Assembly (NCBI GenBank): GCA_946482565.1
Contig: CAMLSB010000046.1
Span: 1-12,123 of the forward strand
Direction of reading: 5' to 3'
Source: an uncultured Lysobacteraceae bacterium
GTDB lineage: Bacteria; Pseudomonadota; Gammaproteobacteria; Xanthomonadales; Xanthomonadaceae
DNA length: 12,123 nt
In this document: piece by piece, positions 1 through 6,805 of the stretch
Numbering within the stretch: the first letter of the stretch is position 1
Layout of the letters: each line of letters starts with the position of its first letter
Translations under genes and position numbers: made by a program
Notes under the pieces: model-generated
The model's input: only the letters and a program-made list of their open reading frames with translations
Told to the model about the DNA's origin: nothing
Database searches by the model: none

Positions 1-317
1 ACGATTTCGGCACCGGCTATTCCAACCTCACCCACCTGTACAAGCTCGAGTTCGAGTTCATCAAGGTCGACCAGGCGTTCGCGCGGCACATGTTCGACAG
101 CCCGCGCGCGATGAAGATGGTCGAGGCGATCGTGGCGATGGCCCACGCGCTGGACGCGAAGGTGATCTGCGAGGGCGTGGAGACGCGCGAGCAGCTGGCG
201 CGCTTGCGCGAACTCGGCGTCGAATATGCGCAGGGCTACCTGGTCGGGCAGGCGGCGCCGGCCGGGGCGGTGCTGTCGGGCGAGGCGGCCCGGGCCGGCG
301 AGGCCGCGGCGGCCTGA
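1..317 (+). CDS. EAL-domain protein, C-terminal fragment (c-di-GMP phosphodiesterase family)
   Basis: The reading frame is already open at the window edge (first full codon at base 3) and stops with TGA at 315-317, so only the last ~104 residues are present. Seen: DFGTGYSNL at the very start, then FIKVDQAF, then EGVETREQL and a QGYL motif, in the order found in the C-terminal half of EAL domains, which hydrolyse cyclic di-GMP to pGpG. The Asp of DFGTG, the Lys of IKVD and the Glu of EGVET are all retained, so this half looks catalytically intact. After QGYL the family usually has Phe and a basic residue before a Pro; here it reads VGQAAP, so the substrate-exit end is slightly divergent. An Ala/Glu-rich tail of about 20 residues follows. 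The EAL signature itself and any GGDEF, PAS or receiver domain lie outside the window, so sensing and activity cannot be judged. Confidence 0.9.
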   Translation, partial: DFGTGYSNLTHLYKLEFEFIKVDQAFARHMFDSPRAMKMVEAIVAMAHALDAKVICEGVETREQLARLRELGVEYAQGYLVGQAAPAGAVLSGEAARAGEAAAA

Positions 318-328
318 GACCCTCGCTG

Positions 329-356
329 CCGGGAGCACCCGGCGGCCTTCGCCGGG
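329..356 (+). terminator. GC-rich hairpin(s) after the EAL gene, possible terminator
   Basis: CCCGGCG (338-344) and CGCCGGG (350-356) form a perfect 7-bp stem with a five-base loop, 21 bases after the EAL stop codon. The left arm can also pair with CCGGG at 329-333 around an AGCA loop, so two mutually exclusive hairpins are possible. No T-run follows, so an intrinsic terminator is not proven. Confidence 0.35.
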
Positions 357-434
357 CGCATGATCGCTGCAACCGGCCGCGCCCTGGCCGTCTCCTGATC
401 CCCGAACGTCCACCAACCCGCCAGGGGAAACACC

Positions 435-764
435 ATGAATCTCGAACTGCTCATCCCGATCAGCCTGTTCGTCTGCATCACCTATGCCATCAAGGCCGTC
501 GTCGACGCCGGCGTGCGCCGCAAGATGGTCGACTCCAGCGGCTCGCAGGACCTCGTCCGCGCCATGCTGCAGACCGAAGAACAGCGCAGCCGCCATGGCT
601 CGCTGCGCTGGGGCGTGATCCTCGTCGCGCTCGCGATCGGCTTCGGCATCGTCGACGCCGGCCACTGGGACGAGCTGTCGCCCGCGGTGATCGCGATCCT
701 GCTCGGCGCCACCGGCCTGGGCAACCTCGCCTACTACGCCATCGCCCGCAAGCAGGGCGGCTGA
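435..764 (+). CDS. Small integral membrane protein (DUF6249-like)
   Basis: A 109-residue protein with three likely membrane segments: residues ~4-22, ~58-76 and ~82-104. Between the first two lies a polar, charged stretch (RRKMVDSSGSQ through the EEQRSRHGS region) that probably sits in the cytoplasm. The start is well supported: AGGGGA at 423-428 lies six bases before the ATG. The stop is only 24 bases before the TTG start of the sigma-factor gene, and no terminator fits between them, so these genes are probably co-transcribed. The overall pattern resembles the small membrane proteins grouped as DUF6249 and often found beside ECF sigma genes; that assignment is from memory of the family and is tentative. 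The function is unknown. The context suggests a link to the sigma factor, as sensor, target or bystander. Confidence 0.8.
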   Translation: MNLELLIPISLFVCITYAIKAVVDAGVRRKMVDSSGSQDLVRAMLQTEEQRSRHGSLRWGVILVALAIGFGIVDAGHWDELSPAVIAILLGATGLGNLAYYAIARKQGG

Positions 765-778
765 GGCCCGGCGCCCGC

Positions 779-782
779 GGAG
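779..782 (+). promoter_or_regulatory. Ribosome binding site GGAG supporting a TTG start
   Basis: GGAG ends six bases before TTG at 789. The reading frame opens immediately after the TGA of the upstream gene (762-764, same frame) and contains no ATG or GTG before this TTG, so the site decides the start. Confidence 0.5.
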
Positions 783-788
783 CGCGAC

Positions 789-1387
<599 letters not shown>

Positions 1388-1391
<4 letters not shown>

Positions 1392-1783
1392 ACATCGACC
1401 CGCGCGAATGGGACCTGCAGGAACGCGCACTGCGCGAGGACGCCGCGTACCGCGAGGTCGCGCGGGCGCTGCGCCGCTCGCCCGGCGAGCCGCCGGCGGA
1501 TTTCGCGGCGTCGGTCGCTGCGCTGGTGGCCCCGGCGCCTGCCCCGGCGCGCGAAGACCTGCTCGAACACTGGCTGCTGCGCGCGTTCGCGATGGTGCTG
1601 GCCATCGCCTTCATCAGCGCGATCGCGCACTACGGCTCGCTTTGGCTTGAAGGCTTCGAGGCAATTGCGCCGCTGCTCGGCGGATCGACCGCGCTCAACT
1701 GGGCCGTGGCGGCGGGCGCGTGCGTGGCGCTGTCGTGGGCGTTCGCCCAGGGCGGCGCGCGCCTGCACCCGCCACGCCGCTGA
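1388..1783 (+). CDS. Small two-segment membrane protein coupled to the sigma factor, candidate anti-sigma
   Basis: A 131-residue protein that starts inside the sigma gene's stop (ATGA overlap). Residues 1-58 are hydrophilic and soluble: a charged helix-rich start (DPREWDLQERALRED) and an Ala/Pro linker (~44-54). Two likely membrane segments follow at ~63-81 and ~103-120, ending in a short basic tail. A cytoplasmic N-terminal domain in front of membrane helices, translated with an ECF sigma, is the usual plan of a membrane anti-sigma factor. However, I do not see the His-x3-Cys-x2-Cys zinc motif of ZAS anti-sigmas, and the N-terminal domain is very short. Anti-sigma function is therefore an inference from context; a sigma-linked membrane protein of other role is equally possible. 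Its stop is four bases from the convergent stop of the next gene. Confidence 0.8.
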
Positions 1784-1787
1784 CGCG

Positions 1788-2126
1788 CTACGCCGCCGGC
1801 GCGTTCGGGTCGGGCGGATGGGTGCGCGTCGACGCCTCCGGCGGGGTCGGGTTCGGCAGGTGCTCGACGCTCGCGATGCGATCCACCCACACGTAGTCGC
1901 TGCCGCCGGATTCGTCCTCGATCCGGGCGAAGGCGTTCAGGCCTTCGTTGCCGTCCGGGCCGTAGAAGGTCTGCATGGACGGCGTTGCGGCGACGATGCC
2001 GCGGATCGCGCTGCCGTCGTCGAGGCGCACTTCGACGTGGCTCTCCTGCCGCAGCTGCATGGCGATGGATTCGAGCCGCGCGATCGCGGCCGGGTCGACG
2101 TGGACGCGTGGCGCGGTGCGGCTCAC
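1788..2126 (-). CDS. DUF3247-family small protein
   Basis: A 112-residue soluble protein starting at GTG (2124-2126), which overlaps the TGA of the upstream gene (2123-2125) as GTGA, so it is very likely translated by coupling. The longer in-frame opening upstream is the shadow of the preceding gene. Residues ~10-90 form a compact domain: a helix (DPAAIARLESIAMQL), then strands including VEVRLDDGSAIRGIV, SMQTF and YVWVDRI. This pattern, with a DDG turn inside a beta-rich core, matches DUF3247, a family I know mainly from Xanthomonadaceae with an Sm-like fold. The last ~20 residues are a Pro/Thr-rich disordered tail. The biochemical role is unknown; an Sm-like fold would allow RNA or protein binding, but nothing here proves it. 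Confidence 0.82.
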   Translation of the reverse strand: MSRTAPRVHVDPAAIARLESIAMQLRQESHVEVRLDDGSAIRGIVAATPSMQTFYGPDGNEGLNAFARIEDESGGSDYVWVDRIASVEHLPNPTPPEASTRTHPPDPNAPAA

Positions 2127-2395
2127 GGCGCGCCCGGGCGGGGCGCCGGCCCCGGCGTCGCATCGAAGCGGCGCGCGTAATCGCGCTCGCGCGCGACCCG
2201 CAGCACTTCCTCGTCGGCGAGGCCCGGCGCGGCGTAGACCGCGTAGGCGATGTCGCCGTCGCTGCGCCCGACGTGGTGCAGGTCGTAGCGCGGCCGTCCG
2301 GCGCCGGTGTCGTCGGGGTAATGCATCGGCGGCGCGGCTTGCGCCATGTCCATCTCGCTGTTGTCGACCATGCCGCCCACGAACAATGCCCGCAT
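2123..2395 (-). CDS. Conserved-looking hypothetical small protein
   Basis: A 90-residue protein with ATG at 2393-2395 and a strong GAGGTG ribosome binding site five bases upstream (complement of 2401-2406), so the start is well supported. The sequence begins MRALFVGGMVDNSEMDM and contains HYPDDTGAGRPRYDLHHVGR and IAYAVYAAP, ending in a Pro/Gly-rich tail. It has no signal peptide, membrane segment or Cys. I do not recognise a named domain; the opening and the Pro-Arg-Tyr-x-Leu stretch look like small proteins of Xanthomonads and phage-derived loci, but that is only an impression. It is the first gene of a two-gene unit with the DUF3247 gene (GTGA overlap) and is divergent from the rRNA methyltransferase across a 129-base gap. 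Confidence 0.72.
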   Translation of the reverse strand: MRALFVGGMVDNSEMDMAQAAPPMHYPDDTGAGRPRYDLHHVGRSDGDIAYAVYAAPGLADEEVLRVARERDYARRFDATPGPAPRPGAP

Positions 2396-2445
2396 CGCCC
2401 CACCTCGCCATTCGCTTGCCGAAGGTCAGGGTCGCGGATCGGATG

Positions 2446-2474
2446 TTGGCGCGAGGTCAAGTGCGCGTTAGGGA
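2446..2474 (+). promoter_or_regulatory. Candidate sigma-70-like promoter for the rsmC-like/rsuA pair
   Basis: TTGGCG (2446-2451), a 17-base spacer and TAGGGA (2469-2474) lie about 50 bases before the GTG start of the methyltransferase gene, in the only non-coding gap between these divergent genes. The -35 and spacing are good and the -10 is weak, so this is a low-confidence call. Confidence 0.3.
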
Positions 2475-2524
2475 TTCGAAGCCGCCCGGCCAGCGGGTGC
2501 GCCTGCCCCGGTAGAATTCCGCCG

Positions 2525-3643
2525 GTGAGCGTCGCCGATCCCGCCCTGGAAGCCCTGTTCCTGCCCGTCCTGGAGGGCGACATTGCCTGGCCGGCAGCCG
2601 GCGGGGCGTTGTTCCTCGGCGCGCGCGCGGGCCGCCCGCTGCATGCGCGGCCCTTGCCCGGCCTGGTGTGCGAGCAGGCGTGGAAGCCCGCAGTCGATGC
2701 GCTGCATCGGGACGGGTTCGATGCCGGCGCGGACGTTGCCGTCCCGGCGGCCCGCTATCCGCTGGTGCTGCTGTTGCCGCCGCGGCAGCGCGAGCATGCG
2801 CGTGCGCGCTTCGCGCAGGCGCTGCGGCAGCTCGCGCCCGGCGGCACGCTGGTCGCCTGCATGCCCAACCAGGAAGGCGCGCGCACCGGCGAAGCCGACC
2901 TCGCGCGCCTGGCGGGGCCACTGCGCAGCCAGTCGAAACATCATTGCCGCGTGTTCTGGACCGCACCGCTCGATGGTCCTGCCGATCCCGTGCTCGCCGC
3001 CGAATGGCGCGACCTCGACGCGCCGCGGCGCATCGTCGACGCGGTCGCGGCCGGTGGCCGGGACCTCGAAGGACACGCATCCGATGCAGTTGTCCCCGGC
3101 GGCAGCTTCCTGTCGCGTCCGGGCGTGTTCGCCTGGGATCGCGTCGACGCCGCATCGCGCCTGCTCGCGGCGCATTTGCCGACGGACCTGCACGGTGCCG
3201 TTGCCGACCTCGGCGCGGGCTGGGGCTACCTCGCGATGCAGGTGCTCGCGCGTTGCCCCGCCGTCGCGTCGCTGGACCTGTATGAGGCCGACGCGCGTGC
3301 GCTCGAGCTGGCGCGCGCCAACCTCGCCGGGATGCAGGCGTCCACGCCGGCGGCGAGCCGCGCGTCGCTCGCCTTCCACTGGCACGACGTCGCCGCCGGC
3401 CTCGGCCAGCGACGCTACGACGCCATCGTCTGCAATTCCCCCTTCCACGCACAGGGCGCCGGCGAACGTGTCGACCTGGGACGCGCGTTCATCGCCGCGG
3501 CCGCCAATGCGCTCGCGCCGGGCGGCCGCCTGTGGCTGGTCGCGAACCGGCATCTCCCGTACGAAGCCGCGCTGGCGGGCCGCTACGCCCGCGTGCGCGA
3601 AGTCGCGAGCCGCGACGGTTTCAAGGTCATCGAAGCGGCATGA
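2525..3643 (+). CDS. rsmC: RsmC/RlmG-like rRNA guanine-N2 methyltransferase
   Basis: A 372-residue SAM-dependent methyltransferase. The family transfers a methyl group to N2 of a guanine in rRNA (RsmC: G1207 of 16S; RlmG: G1835 of 23S). It shows the typical two-domain plan: a degenerate N-terminal methyltransferase-like half (~1-185; YPLVLLLPPRQ, LAPGGTLVACMPNQEG, SKHHCRVFW) and an active C-terminal half. PGVFAWDRVD (199-208) precedes motif I VADLGAGWGYLAMQ (226-239); the acidic residues of DLYEAD (251-256) should hold the SAM ribose. NSPFHAQG (304-311) replaces the usual N-P-P-F of motif IV, followed by GGRLWLVANRHLPYE and a terminal GFKV. The GTG start is set by where homology begins; longer openings upstream are noise, and no strong ribosome site is seen. 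Its stop overlaps the rsuA start. RsmC is more likely than RlmG by length and C-terminus, but the exact target base is uncertain. Confidence 0.85.
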   Translation: MSVADPALEALFLPVLEGDIAWPAAGGALFLGARAGRPLHARPLPGLVCEQAWKPAVDALHRDGFDAGADVAVPAARYPLVLLLPPRQREHARARFAQALRQLAPGGTLVACMPNQEGARTGEADLARLAGPLRSQSKHHCRVFWTAPLDGPADPVLAAEWRDLDAPRRIVDAVAAGGRDLEGHASDAVVPGGSFLSRPGVFAWDRVDAASRLLAAHLPTDLHGAVADLGAGWGYLAMQVLARCPAVASLDLYEADARALELARANLAGMQASTPAASRASLAFHWHDVAAGLGQRRYDAIVCNSPFHAQGAGERVDLGRAFIAAAANALAPGGRLWLVANRHLPYEAALAGRYARVREVASRDGFKVIEAA

Positions 3644-4338
3644 AGCTCGTCAAGACCATCGCCAACCTCGGTTACGGCAGCCGCAAGGACGTCGCGCGCA
3701 TGTTCCGCGAGGGCCGCATCACCGATGCCGCCGGCGAAGTGCTGTATGCCGACGACGCGCCCGCGCACGCCGACGTGCACGTCGACGGCGAGCCGCTGGA
3801 CCCGCCGCAAGGCCTGGCGCTGATGCTGCACAAGCCCGTCGGATACACCTGCTCGACGCGCGACCCCGGCCGCATCGTCTACGACCTGCTGCCGCCACGC
3901 TTCCGGCTGCGTTCGCCGTTGTTGTCGACCGTCGGCCGACTCGATCGCGACACCAGCGGCCTGCTGCTGCTCACCGACGACGGCGCGTTGCTGCACCGGA
4001 TCACGGCGCCGAAGGCGAAGCTCGCCAAGCGCTACGAGGCGACGCTCGATGCCGACCTGCGCGGCGACGAGGCCGCATTGTTCGCCAGCGGCACCTTGCA
4101 GCTGGAATCCGACGACACGCCGCTGGCGCCGGCCCGGCTCGAAGTGGCGGACGCGCGCCACGCGACACTGGTGCTCACCGAAGGCCGGTACCACCAGGTG
4201 CGGCGGATGTTCGTGGCGGTCGGCAACCACGTCTCCGCACTGCATCGCAGCCAGGTGGGCGGACTCGCGCTGGGCGATCTCGCACCAGGGCAATGGCGCC
4301 CGCTCTCCGCCGAAGACCTCGCCGCGCTGTTCGGCTGA
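3640..4338 (+). CDS. rsuA: 16S rRNA pseudouridine(516) synthase RsuA
   Basis: A 232-residue protein that isomerises U516 of 16S rRNA to pseudouridine during 30S assembly. Residues 1-55 form a small S4-like RNA-binding domain (LVKTIANLGYGSRKDVARMF, then GEPLDPP); the catalytic domain follows. LALMLHKPVGYTCSTRD (59-75) and GRLDRDTSGLLLLTDDG (99-115) are family hallmarks, with the catalytic Asp at residue 102, the same number as in the E. coli enzyme. KRYEATLD and EGRYHQVRRMF (181-191) supply the remaining conserved strands. Length is normal for RsuA. The ATG overlaps the upstream methyltransferase stop (ATGA), so the two 16S-modifying enzymes are translationally coupled. The related RluB/RluE/RluF enzymes act on 23S rRNA; the short linker and overall length favour RsuA. 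Confidence 0.92.
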   Translation: MKLVKTIANLGYGSRKDVARMFREGRITDAAGEVLYADDAPAHADVHVDGEPLDPPQGLALMLHKPVGYTCSTRDPGRIVYDLLPPRFRLRSPLLSTVGRLDRDTSGLLLLTDDGALLHRITAPKAKLAKRYEATLDADLRGDEAALFASGTLQLESDDTPLAPARLEVADARHATLVLTEGRYHQVRRMFVAVGNHVSALHRSQVGGLALGDLAPGQWRPLSAEDLAALFG

Positions 4339-4380
4339 GGCCACGTTCCGCAGCCTGGCCACGAAGCGACGGGAGTCGCT
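4339..4380. terminator. Paired hairpins between convergent rsuA and DUF1415 genes
   Basis: AGCGAC (4365-4370) and GTCGCT (4375-4380) form a perfect 6-bp stem with a GGGA loop, overlapping the stop codon of the minus-strand gene. A second, weaker inverted repeat GGCCA/TGGCC lies at 4339-4343 and 4356-4360. The position between converging stops suits a bidirectional terminator, but there is no T-tract. Confidence 0.4.
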
Positions 4381-4918
4381 AGTCGAACAGGGCGCGCCAC
4401 CCGTCGCGGCCGAGGCGACGCAGCGTCTCGACGTTGCGCTCGACGATCGCGTCCGGATCGGGGAATGCCTCGACCGCGCGCGCCACGCTGTCCTCGCGCA
4501 GCAGGTGCAGCGTCGGGTACGGCGAACGGTTGGTGAAGTTTTCGACATCGTCGGGCCCGGTGCCCGCGAACTGGTAGTCGGGATGGAAGCTCGCGACCTG
4601 CAGCACGCCTTCCAACCCGAGTTCCGCGACGAGCGCATCGGCCTGCTCGAGGAAATCGTTGTAGTCGAGGAAATCGACCAGGACGCGCGGGTGCACGATC
4701 AGCGTCGTGTCGATGTCCTCCGGCGGCGCATCGCGCAGCAGGAGGAGTTCGGCACCCAGGGTCTCGAGCAGCGCCCCCGGCGCTTCGTCGTCGCTGAGCA
4801 CGAAGCGCACCTGGCCCTTCGCCTGCACCGCCTTGGCGAACGGGCAGAGGTTGAGCCCGATCACCGCGCGCTCCAGCCACAGGCGGGTCGCGGCGATCGG
4901 GTCGCCCTGCAGTGGCAT
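4379..4918 (-). CDS. DUF1415 family protein
   Basis: A 179-residue soluble protein with the conserved blocks I associate with DUF1415: a start helix leading to GLNLCPFAKA (21-30), TTLIVHPRVLVDFLDYNDF (71-89), ASFHPDYQFAGT (109-120) and NFTNRSPYPTLHLLRE (127-142). The Cys-Pro in the first block and the His residues of SFHP and LHLL are the likeliest functional residues, but no reaction is known to me. The start is taken at ATG 4916-4918, eight bases after the nuclease stop; a GTG at 4934-4936 in the same frame would overlap the nuclease end and cannot be excluded. No clear ribosome site is seen, which suggests translation coupled to, or read through from, the upstream nuclease gene on the same strand. 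The function is unknown, and the pairing with a secreted nuclease may be incidental. Confidence 0.87.
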   Translation of the reverse strand: MPLQGDPIAATRLWLERAVIGLNLCPFAKAVQAKGQVRFVLSDDEAPGALLETLGAELLLLRDAPPEDIDTTLIVHPRVLVDFLDYNDFLEQADALVAELGLEGVLQVASFHPDYQFAGTGPDDVENFTNRSPYPTLHLLREDSVARAVEAFPDPDAIVERNVETLRRLGRDGWRALFD

Positions 4919-4926
4919 GCCGGCGT

Positions 4927-6660
4927 TCAGTTGCACACCGACTGGTAGATGCACGCCGCCCATTCGGGATGGTCCACGAACGGGTTGCGGTTGCCCTGGT
5001 AACTCTGCACGGCATCGTTGCGTAGCCGTTCGGCATCGTCCACCGGATCCTCCTGGTTCCATTGCAGCAGCACGGACAATAGACCCATGTAGGCCACCGA
5101 TGCATTGCCGCCGGTCGGCGCGACCAGCGCGGCGTTGTCGGTGAGCCGCAGGTCGGGTTCGGCGGTGCCGGTCACCGGGTTGTTGCCGCCTTCGTAGCGC
5201 ACGTCCATGTACAGGACCGCGCGGGCCACGTTGCCCTTCATGCCGCGCCACGCCTGCCACACCGTGCCGTTGCTCCAGTTGGAGTTGCCGGGGAAGGTGC
5301 CGCTGCCGCCGCCGCGGCCGTCGTTGGCGATGGTCGGGTACTCGGTGCACGACGCGTTGCAGTTGCCGTAGGGCAGGTTGCCGCGGTCGGCGTTGTAGGC
5401 GATGTCCGCGGCCATCAGCATGTGCAGGTCGGTGTACGGGAAGTTGGTCGGGCCGTCGTCGGGGAAGCCGAGCGAATTGGGCCAGGTGTGCTCGCGATTG
5501 TAGGCGTCGTTGCCACCCGCGGCCTTCGGGTACGACGCGTTCCTGTAGATGTCGATGACGTCGGCGGGATTGGCCGGATCCTCGTCGGCGAATGCGAGCA
5601 CGTCCCACGTGTCCGTGGTCGAAGCGGTGTACGGGATCTTCGCCTGTCCATCGATCAGCGCATGCAGGCCGGCGCGCAGCGCAGCGGCGTTGGTCGTGTC
5701 GATGCCGTCGTAGTAGGTGCCGGCATCACCGGTGCCACCACCGCCACCACCACCCGAAGGCGGGGTGAAACCCGCGGTGAGGCTGGCACCCGAGAAGCTG
5801 GTGTATGCGCGCAGCATCACGTACCAGGTGCCCGCCTGCGGAGCGGCGACGTCGCAGCTTTCGCTGTTGCCGTAGAGATAGGGCCTGCAGTCGTACACCG
5901 ATGTCGTCGGCGCGGCGCCGAAGCGCACGTACAGGTCGGCGTCGCCGGTGCCGCCCGCGGAGGCGACGTGCAGGTTGGTGGCGCCCGCGGGCACCGACAG
6001 CGTGTAGGCGACGCTGCTGCCGGTCGAGGCCGACAGGCCCGTCACCGGCACGCCGTTCTGGAGGACGTTGCCTCCACCGCCGCCGCCTCCGCCTCCGTCT
6101 CCGCCAGAAGGCGACTGTCCCGCGTTGCAGGCGCCGAACGAACTGGTGCGCGAAGCCTGCCAGCTGAAGTCGGCGTACTGGCTGCCGCTGCCGGCGAGTT
6201 GCAGCGACGTTCCCGCGGCGGTGTTCGCGGATTCCGATTGCGTGATCGCGCTGCTCGCCAGGCCCGCGGCGGGCCCGTTCGTGGCGGTGAACGTGCCTTC
6301 GTACGACAGGAACTGCACCACCGCGCCGCTGGCGTCGATGAGCGCCAATCCGTCCGGCGCGCCGTTCTGGATCCCGGTGGCGGCCACCGTCGCGGTTCCG
6401 AAGCCGCCGCACTGGTTGGCGACCGTGCCCGAGAGCGAAAGCGTCGCGTAGCGCGTGCCGTCGCTGCCGTTGTAGAGCGCGATGCTCCAGCCGGCGAGGC
6501 TGGTTCCCGCGGGCGCGAGCACCTCGATCTTCTCCGAGGTGTCGGTGTTGGCGTTGTCGTAATGCAGTTCGTTGACGAACACGCCGGCGCTTGCACAAGG
6601 CGGCAACAGCAGCAACGACGCGCAAGCGATGCGTTGGACGAACAGGTCTGGCAGGCGCAT
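4927..6660 (-). CDS. Secreted endonuclease I (NucM/EndA-type) with LTD and PPC domains
   Basis: A 577-residue exported nuclease predicted to cut DNA or RNA nonspecifically outside the cell. Order: signal peptide 1-25 (LLLLPPCASA, cleavage before GVF); lamin-tail domain ~26-170 (VFVNELHYDN, AGWSIALYNG); Gly-rich linker 186-197; PPC domain ~199-298 (NGVPVTGLS, GDADLYVRFGAAPTTS, GTWYVMLRAY); second Gly linker 303-309; endonuclease I domain ~315-577. The nuclease has the His-Me finger core YNREHTWPNSLG with catalytic His391, TDLHMLM (410-416), FPGNSNW, AVLYMDVRYEG and NRNPFVDHPEW near the end. The mature chain has eight Cys (84, 178, 258, 269, 434, 438, 570, 576), an even number that fits disulfides in an exported protein. 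The start has a good GGAGGG site (complement of 6667-6672) about six bases away. PPC domains are typical of type II-secreted enzymes and are often cleaved off; here the domain is internal. Substrate use (nutrition, biofilm DNA, defence) is not resolved. Confidence 0.92.
   Translation of the reverse strand: MRLPDLFVQRIACASLLLLPPCASAGVFVNELHYDNANTDTSEKIEVLAPAGTSLAGWSIALYNGSDGTRYATLSLSGTVANQCGGFGTATVAATGIQNGAPDGLALIDASGAVVQFLSYEGTFTATNGPAAGLASSAITQSESANTAAGTSLQLAGSGSQYADFSWQASRTSSFGACNAGQSPSGGDGGGGGGGGGNVLQNGVPVTGLSASTGSSVAYTLSVPAGATNLHVASAGGTGDADLYVRFGAAPTTSVYDCRPYLYGNSESCDVAAPQAGTWYVMLRAYTSFSGASLTAGFTPPSGGGGGGGTGDAGTYYDGIDTTNAAALRAGLHALIDGQAKIPYTASTTDTWDVLAFADEDPANPADVIDIYRNASYPKAAGGNDAYNREHTWPNSLGFPDDGPTNFPYTDLHMLMAADIAYNADRGNLPYGNCNASCTEYPTIANDGRGGGSGTFPGNSNWSNGTVWQAWRGMKGNVARAVLYMDVRYEGGNNPVTGTAEPDLRLTDNAALVAPTGGNASVAYMGLLSVLLQWNQEDPVDDAERLRNDAVQSYQGNRNPFVDHPEWAACIYQSVCN
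5734..5754 (-). repeat. Poly-glycine linker repeat (PPC to nuclease)
   Basis: Seven consecutive glycine codons (residues 303-309) made of mixed GGT and GGC triplets join the PPC and nuclease domains. The triplets are not identical, so slippage is less likely than in a pure repeat, and any change would be in frame. Confidence 0.6.
6070..6105 (-). repeat. Poly-glycine linker repeat (LTD to PPC)
   Basis: Glycine codons broken by one Asp encode residues 186-197 of the nuclease, a flexible spacer between the lamin-tail and PPC domains. It is a GGN triplet run on the coding strand (GGC/GGA/GGT mixed). Confidence 0.6.
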
Positions 6661-6703
6661 TGGGTTCCCTCCCCGGGCGGATTGCGGACGAATGGGCGGG
6701 GCG

Positions 6704-6780
6704 GCGCGGCGGCCGTCCCTGGCCTTGGGGCCAAGTCTGCCGCGGAATTCATGCAGCAGGGTGACGGCCCGCGCTTTTTT
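6704..6780 (+). promoter_or_regulatory. Long-range stem followed by T6, upstream of the permease gene
   Basis: GCGCG (6704-6708) plus GGCCGT (6711-6716) pair with ACGGCCCGCGC (6764-6774), 11 base pairs with a two-base bulge, and six T residues follow directly (6775-6780). The loop is 47 bases and holds the inverted repeat described separately. Read on the plus strand, this looks like an intrinsic terminator or attenuator ending 25 bases before the permease ATG. The large loop makes it speculative. Confidence 0.3.
6724..6735. promoter_or_regulatory. Inverted repeat CTTGGGGCCAAG, possible operator
   Basis: CTTGG and CCAAG flank two G residues in the 145-base gap between the divergent nuclease and permease genes. 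The symmetry suits a dimeric regulator, but no family consensus is recognised. Confidence 0.3.
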
Positions 6781-6805
6781 CCGGGGGCTGACGCATCCTA
6801 GGGGG

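Noticed and set aside
2461..2490. A TTCGAA-containing stretch resembling a tRNA T-loop (possible tRNA remnant or att site)
   Set aside because: Neither strand gives a five-base T-stem around it, and no acceptor or anticodon arm or CCA is seen nearby.
5734..6105. Poly-glycine tracts as phase-variable repeats
   Set aside because: The glycine codons are mixed GGC/GGT/GGA, which limits slippage, and triplet changes would not shift the frame.
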